A DNA stretch of 25,856 nucleotides. Origin: an uncultured Eubacteriales bacterium (lineage in GTDB: Bacteria > Bacillota > Clostridia > Oscillospirales > CAG-272). Of the stretch, positions 22,089-25,856 are shown piece by piece. A program made the translations under genes and the position numbers. Location of the stretch: contig CAKXXW010000023.1 in NCBI GenBank assembly GCA_934378145.1, forward strand, positions 1-25,856, in the 5' to 3' direction. The number at the start of each line of letters is the position of its first letter. The stretch's first letter is position 1. Under the pieces are notes generated by a model. That model made no database searches. It was not told the DNA's origin and saw nothing but the letters and a program-made list of their open reading frames with translations.

Positions 22089-23186
22089 CTATTCCCGGAA
22101 GACCAATTTAACAAATTGATCCGCTACGGTCTCTATATCGTAACAATTTTCTTTGAATTGTTGTATCGGTGTTTTACGAGCTATCTGCGGTAACCGATCT
22201 ATATAGCTCGCCCATTCTTTCGCATTACCCAACGGTAAATAATGAACCAAGCCCGTAATATCGGCCTCACGAGTAATTGTATCTGCAATTACACACTGCA
22301 ACCCCGTTGCCTGCGCTTCGATCACGGTGTTAGGCATTCCCTCATAAAGCGACGGAAAAACAAAAACATCCATTGCGGACAAAAGTGCGGGTATATCCGA
22401 CCTTACCCCGGTGAAAATGACCTTATCAGAAATGCCCAATTCTGATGCTTTCCTTTTTATTTCGGGTTCAAGTTCTCCCCCGCCGACAAGAATCAAAACA
22501 CTTTTTGCATTTATCTTTACACACTCTGAAAAAACATCAAGCAAAAAGCCATGATTTTTTTGTGTCATGAAACGACCGATATGACCGAATACTGTAGTTT
22601 CATCGGATATTTCAAATTCCGCCCGTATCTTTTGACGCATCTCTGCATTATAGCTGTATTTTTCTATATCAATGGCATTGTGAAGTATATTTACAATACC
22701 ACTTTCGTAAGCCTTTTTCCCAAAAGTATATTTTGCCGCCAGGTCAGACGGTGCTATTTTTACATCTACATATTTGCTGTATAGAATTTTGCCCAACTTA
22801 TGTGCAATCTTAGACTTCAGGTCTTCGCCATCGCTCGAGTTGCTCGAACGGGCAACGCATACTTCTGCTCCGGCTTTATGAGCAATTTTCAGATCCATAA
22901 AACCCAAAGTATTGGAGGTGATTCTCATAACATAGATATAATTATTGGCATTTACTATTTCAAAAAGTTGCTTTTTGAATTGCTTTAATGATGCCGACTT
23001 TGCCGGAATTCTATATATTTTCCCCCCCAACGACAAGATCTCGTCCTCATAAAAGCATTTATCGAAGGAATTTATGCAAAAATCCATCTGATATTTCGTT
23101 CTGTCCACCTGACGGTATATCTTCATTAAAAATGTCTCTGCGCCACCGGTATTCATATTTGAAATAATACACAACACGCGTTTCAT
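22089..23186 (-). CDS. Family 4 glycosyltransferase
   Basis: 365 residues, a GT-B fold retaining enzyme. The N-terminal domain opens RVLCIISNMNTGGAETFLMKIY with the glycine-rich acceptor-side loop. The C-terminal domain has FGHIGRFMTQKNHGFLLDVF, LILVGGGELEPEIKRKASELG, VIFTGVRSDIPALLSAMDVFVFPSLYEGMPNTVIEA, in which Glu-x7-Glu binds the donor nucleotide sugar. The length and motif order are complete. It adds one sugar to the repeat unit. It begins 3 bp after the acyltransferase stop, with only a weak ribosome binding site, so coupling is likely. Donor and linkage are unknown. Confidence 0.92.
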   Translation of the reverse strand: MKRVLCIISNMNTGGAETFLMKIYRQVDRTKYQMDFCINSFDKCFYEDEILSLGGKIYRIPAKSASLKQFKKQLFEIVNANNYIYVMRITSNTLGFMDLKIAHKAGAEVCVARSSNSSDGEDLKSKIAHKLGKILYSKYVDVKIAPSDLAAKYTFGKKAYESGIVNILHNAIDIEKYSYNAEMRQKIRAEFEISDETTVFGHIGRFMTQKNHGFLLDVFSECVKINAKSVLILVGGGELEPEIKRKASELGISDKVIFTGVRSDIPALLSAMDVFVFPSLYEGMPNTVIEAQATGLQCVIADTITREADITGLVHYLPLGNAKEWASYIDRLPQIARKTPIQQFKENCYDIETVADQFVKLVFRE

Positions 23187-23189
23187 AAG

Positions 23190-23699
23190 TCACATCTTTC
23201 TTATCACTTTGGCAGGCACACCACCAATAATAACATCGTCGCCAAAGTTACCCGTTACAACAGCACCTGCACCAATTACTACATTTGACCCCACAGAACT
23301 TCCCAGCATGAACATAACCCGGCGTCCTATCCATACATTATCGCCGATTGATACCGGAGCATAATCTTCAAATCCCTGTTCGCAAAACGGCACGCCTTTT
23401 TCGTGCCTATGATTTTGCGTATAAATTACAACTTCAGGTCCCATCATTACAAACCTGCCGATTACTACCGGACCATATATCTCCGCTCTGACTCCGATAC
23501 CTGAACTATCACCGATTTCGGTTTCGGGAGAAAACACCGCGCCGCGCTCAATATTGACATTGCTACCCATTTTCTTGAGGATGCCTTTTGCAAAAAATCG
23601 GCGAATTTTTTTTGCTACAGACATTCGTCTTGATTCCGGCAACCACTTAGCAAATACAGAATACAATACATATGCCATTTTTTTGCGCATTGTCCACAT
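23190..23699 (-). CDS. Hexapeptide-repeat (LbH) acyltransferase
   Basis: 169 residues forming a left-handed beta helix. The first 40 residues are basic and partly hydrophobic. Hexapeptide repeats then run from about residue 45 to the end: VNIERGAVF, GDSSGIGVRAEIYGPVVIG, VSIGDNVWIGRRVMFMLGSSVGSNVVIGAGAVVTGNF, closing with IIGGVPAKVIRKM. The loop TQNHRHEKGVPF holds the probable catalytic histidine, as in maltose/galactoside O-acetyltransferases. It probably transfers an acetyl group from acetyl-CoA to a sugar of the repeat unit, giving an O-acetylated polymer. GGGGAG 6 nt before ATG 23699 supports the start. It lies 90 bp downstream of a GT4 gene, in the middle of the locus. Confidence 0.9.
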   Translation of the reverse strand: MWTMRKKMAYVLYSVFAKWLPESRRMSVAKKIRRFFAKGILKKMGSNVNIERGAVFSPETEIGDSSGIGVRAEIYGPVVIGRFVMMGPEVVIYTQNHRHEKGVPFCEQGFEDYAPVSIGDNVWIGRRVMFMLGSSVGSNVVIGAGAVVTGNFGDDVIIGGVPAKVIRKM

Positions 23700-23789
23700 A
23701 GATTTCTCCCCACTACTTTGTCAGTTTTTGATTGAATTTTCAGTTAAATACGCCGAACACGGCACCAATGGAAGATTGTCTTTGATCTT

Positions 23790-24836
23790 TCACTCAAAAT
23801 TATTCTGCATAATTCGGATTGTCGTCTCAGGCATATAAGCTTTAGCTTTTTTTATACAGTTGGGTTTCATGGCAATCAACATTTGCGGATCATTCGCAAT
23901 GCTCGACAAGATATTTTCAAATTCTTTTTTATTGTCAAATTCATATCCGATGCCCGTCGTTCTCTCATCAACAACATCGGAATAGCTTTCCCATTTTGCA
24001 GAAATAACAGGAATGCCCGCTGCGTATGCATCAATAATCGTACCGGGAATCCCCTCGGTATAAAAATGCGTTGGAAAAAGCAATGCAAAATAGCTTTTTA
24101 ACACTTTCACGCTTTTATTTGCATCAACACAACCGCAATAATGCACATACTCGGGAAAGTCATCTTGCAATTTTGTAAACCAAGCCGTTTGCTCAGGATC
24201 GACTTGTCCGTAAATATCAAGAGAGTATGCTTTATATCCAATTTTTTCATTTACATCGATTACAGCATTTACCGCATCTTCAATACCTTTTTCTTTCATT
24301 ACACGCGAAAAGGTGCAAAGTCTGTACGGCGTGCCTTGCGGGTAAACAAGTTCATCCTCGGAAAGCACAGTCAATTTTTTGCAGTTGGGCATAACAAGTA
24401 CATTATCAAAGCCCTGATCTTCCAATGCGGCTTTCATAGTGTTTGTCTCAACATAGATACAGTCAAAGCTTTTAAGTGCTTTTGTAAGTCTTTTCCTTTG
24501 CGACAGGAACTCCGGAAGCCAACCGCCGATCACAACATAGTGCAGCTTTCTGCTTTTGAAGAATTTTCTGAAAAAGCGCAACAATGGCGCATATACTCTA
24601 AGTCCGTTATGCGCGGGAAAAATTATGATGTTTTTGCTTTTCTTCAATGCCGAAATAACCTGAAAGGGTGCCTTCAGGAGAACTTTTCGCCCCCCGTGCG
24701 TATCAAATTTCAGGACCTGCTCTTGTCCGAGTTGATTTTGCAATTCTTCGGTTACAATTTTGGTTTTTATCGTTTGCCCGTTAAGAAGGGTTTCGCCCTC
24801 TCCAAAATGTCCAAGCACACTGACCTTGACTTGCAC
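23790..24836 (-). CDS. Family 4-type glycosyltransferase (variant active-site motif)
   Basis: 348 residues with GT-B organisation. The N-terminal part VSVLGHFGEGETLLNGQTIKT carries the glycine-rich loop. The C-terminal domain has YRLCTFSRVMKEKGIEDAV, YSLDIYGQVDPEQTAWF, YVHYCGCVDANKSVKVLKSYFALLFPTHFYTEGIPGTIIDAYAAGIPVIS. The second acidic residue of the Glu-x7-Glu donor motif is an aspartate here (EGIPGTIID), seen in some family members. The start is GTG 24836 with AGGAGG 9 nt upstream; no ATG in the right position competes. It follows the GT2 gene by 25 bp. It would add one sugar to the repeat unit; donor and linkage are unknown. Confidence 0.88.
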   Translation of the reverse strand: MQVKVSVLGHFGEGETLLNGQTIKTKIVTEELQNQLGQEQVLKFDTHGGRKVLLKAPFQVISALKKSKNIIIFPAHNGLRVYAPLLRFFRKFFKSRKLHYVVIGGWLPEFLSQRKRLTKALKSFDCIYVETNTMKAALEDQGFDNVLVMPNCKKLTVLSEDELVYPQGTPYRLCTFSRVMKEKGIEDAVNAVIDVNEKIGYKAYSLDIYGQVDPEQTAWFTKLQDDFPEYVHYCGCVDANKSVKVLKSYFALLFPTHFYTEGIPGTIIDAYAAGIPVISAKWESYSDVVDERTTGIGYEFDNKKEFENILSSIANDPQMLIAMKPNCIKKAKAYMPETTIRIMQNNFE

Positions 24837-24861
24837 GAAGAAATCCTCCTCACCACATACA

Positions 24862-25638
24862 TCATTTTTTCGGTAAAATATTTTTCTCGTAATTTTTCTT
24901 CTTCAAAAGTCCCCAAAACATATTCCAGCACGCAAACCAAAATGCAACTATCGCCGGCTTCTCGTCGCAGTAATGAAACAGGTCATAGTGACTCCTGAGC
25001 TTCTTGCTCAGTTTATCGTGAGAAATCGACTTTTTGCGTATCCGATATTTTGCAAGATTTTCGGGAAGAAGATAACAGGTTGCCTTTTTACACAGCTTAA
25101 GAAGGATCGCGTAGTCATTGTTTTTTTTGATGTCCCTGATCTGGATCAGTCCCATTTCCTTTGCGCTGTACATAAAGGTCAGACACCCCGGATAACCGTA
25201 ATGATACATTTTTCTCTTAGTGACTGCCTGGGGACCCGAAACATAGATACCGAGTGGCTTTGACTCTTCATCGATCTTTTCATATTCATGGTATGAGAAA
25301 ACATAACCGTTTTCTTTCATAAAAGCGAGCTGGTTTTCCAGCTTTTTCGGTTTCCAAAGGTCGTCCGAATCAAGAAACGCGATCCACTCCCCCCGTGCCT
25401 CTCGGAGCGCACGGTTGCGGGTGAGCGCGGCACCCATATTCTTTTCATTCTTGAAATAGCGGATCCTGTCATCGTGAAAAGGAGCCACCACTTCATCTGT
25501 ATTGTCCGTGGAACAATCATCCACGATGATCAGTTCCCACTTCGTATATGTTTGATCTATTACAGAACGAATGGATTCTGCAATGAATCCTGCCGTATTC
25601 CATGAAGGCATTATCACTGAAACAAGGTTTTCTACCAT
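24862..25638 (-). CDS. Family 2 glycosyltransferase
   Basis: 258 residues, a compact GT2 enzyme. It shows LVSVIMPSWNTAGFIAESIRSVIDQTYTKWELIIVDDCSTDNTDE, NMGAALTRNRALREARGEWIAFLDSDDLW with the metal-binding DSD, and KLENQLAFMKENG. The C-terminal region is basic and aromatic (SHDKLSKKLRSHYDLFHYC, FWFACWNMFWGLLKKK) and may sit on the membrane. The gene begins 10 bp after the initiating sugar transferase and so is a candidate for addition of the second sugar of the repeat unit. The start codon ATG 25638 has only a weak purine-rich site upstream. Confidence 0.9.
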   Translation of the reverse strand: MVENLVSVIMPSWNTAGFIAESIRSVIDQTYTKWELIIVDDCSTDNTDEVVAPFHDDRIRYFKNEKNMGAALTRNRALREARGEWIAFLDSDDLWKPKKLENQLAFMKENGYVFSYHEYEKIDEESKPLGIYVSGPQAVTKRKMYHYGYPGCLTFMYSAKEMGLIQIRDIKKNNDYAILLKLCKKATCYLLPENLAKYRIRKKSISHDKLSKKLRSHYDLFHYCDEKPAIVAFWFACWNMFWGLLKKKNYEKNILPKK

Positions 25639-25648
25639 ATGTTAAATC

Positions 25649-25856
25649 TCATCTTTCTGTCGTTTCGTATCCTTTTTGCTTTTCGGCATAATCTCCCTTA
25701 TATTTCTTGCCGCACACTGCAAAGAAGGTCATAAACATGATCCGTATGTCGCCCCAAAAGCCAAACTTTACAATAGCGCCGAGATTATAATACATCTTTC
25801 CGGGCAGGACCTTTTCCACATAAGCTTTGTCCGCATACTCCGCCGAGCCGAGAAGC
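25649..25856 (-). CDS. Initiating sugar transferase (phosphoglycosyl transferase), C-terminal end only
   Basis: An open frame enters from the right edge and ends with TGA at 25649; 68 residues are visible. The segment YADKAYVEKVLPGKMYYNL, then FWGDIRIMFMTFFAVCGKKY, matches the C-terminal end of the bacterial sugar transferase (WcaJ/PglC-like) family as seen in Gram-positive capsule loci. These enzymes attach the first sugar-1-phosphate to undecaprenyl phosphate and start the repeat unit. The conserved catalytic part lies outside the window. The position, first gene seen of a minus-strand exopolysaccharide locus, fits this role. The charged tail (YAEKQKGYETTER) is not conserved in the family as I know it. 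Confidence 0.8.
   Translation of the reverse strand, partial: LLGSAEYADKAYVEKVLPGKMYYNLGAIVKFGFWGDIRIMFMTFFAVCGKKYKGDYAEKQKGYETTER

Noticed and set aside
24141..24998. Open frame of 285 codons on the plus strand
   Set aside because: It is antisense to the GT4 and GT2 genes, which have intact motifs and are consistent with the operon.

Overview
The window looks like chromosomal DNA from a Gram-positive member of the Clostridia, probably a gut or rumen Oscillospirales/Christensenellales-type organism. This rests on AGGAGG-type ribosome binding sites, a very regular SigA promoter style (TTGACA/TTGAAA, 17-bp spacer, TGnTATAAT), and families common in that group: a clostridial ECF sigma/anti-sigma pair, DUF3169 with a small XRE repressor, an Amidase_6 protein and a TupA-like ATP-grasp protein. 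No rRNA, tRNA, CRISPR array, insertion sequence or phage structural gene is visible. The taxonomic call is inference.

Left part (1-7901). A minus-strand operon encodes an ECF sigma factor, a membrane anti-sigma candidate, a YfbK-type von Willebrand lipoprotein and a DUF4349 lipoprotein cut by the window edge. This looks like an envelope-stress module. Upstream lie an Amidase_6 peptidase-like protein, an AraC/GyrI-like regulator, a two-helix membrane protein and an S24 (LexA/CI-like) repressor with intact autocleavage residues. Divergent from the repressor is a small membrane protein. A membrane-anchored XRE regulator follows.

Middle part (8085-13376). A plus-strand operon, transcribed divergently from the membrane XRE regulator, encodes a GT8 glycosyltransferase, a PlsC-type acyltransferase and a CrtO-like membrane protein, suggesting synthesis of an acylated glycolipid. 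An ordered array of GTAGAAT half-sites lies between the two divergent promoters. A YfcE phosphodiesterase and a sugar phosphate isomerase/epimerase form the next unit, insulated by a terminator that overlaps their promoter. Convergent to them is a small autoregulated operon: XRE repressor, DUF3169 membrane protein and a small membrane-tethered protein.

Right part (13542-25856). This is one large minus-strand exopolysaccharide/capsule locus read from right to left: end of an initiating sugar transferase, GT2, GT4, hexapeptide acyltransferase, GT4, Wzy-like polymerase, TupA-like ATP-grasp, CapA, GT2, Wzx-like flippase, UDP-glucose dehydrogenase and an NTP_transf_5 nucleotidyltransferase. The order fits a Wzx/Wzy-type pathway making an acidic (uronate-containing) polymer. 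The adjacent TupA-like and CapA genes, with UDP-glucuronate supply, raise the possibility of an amino-acid-decorated, teichuronopeptide-like polymer. The core of the locus is visibly more AT-rich than the rest, as expected for a horizontally variable capsule region. There is no gene-free stretch longer than about 210 bp.
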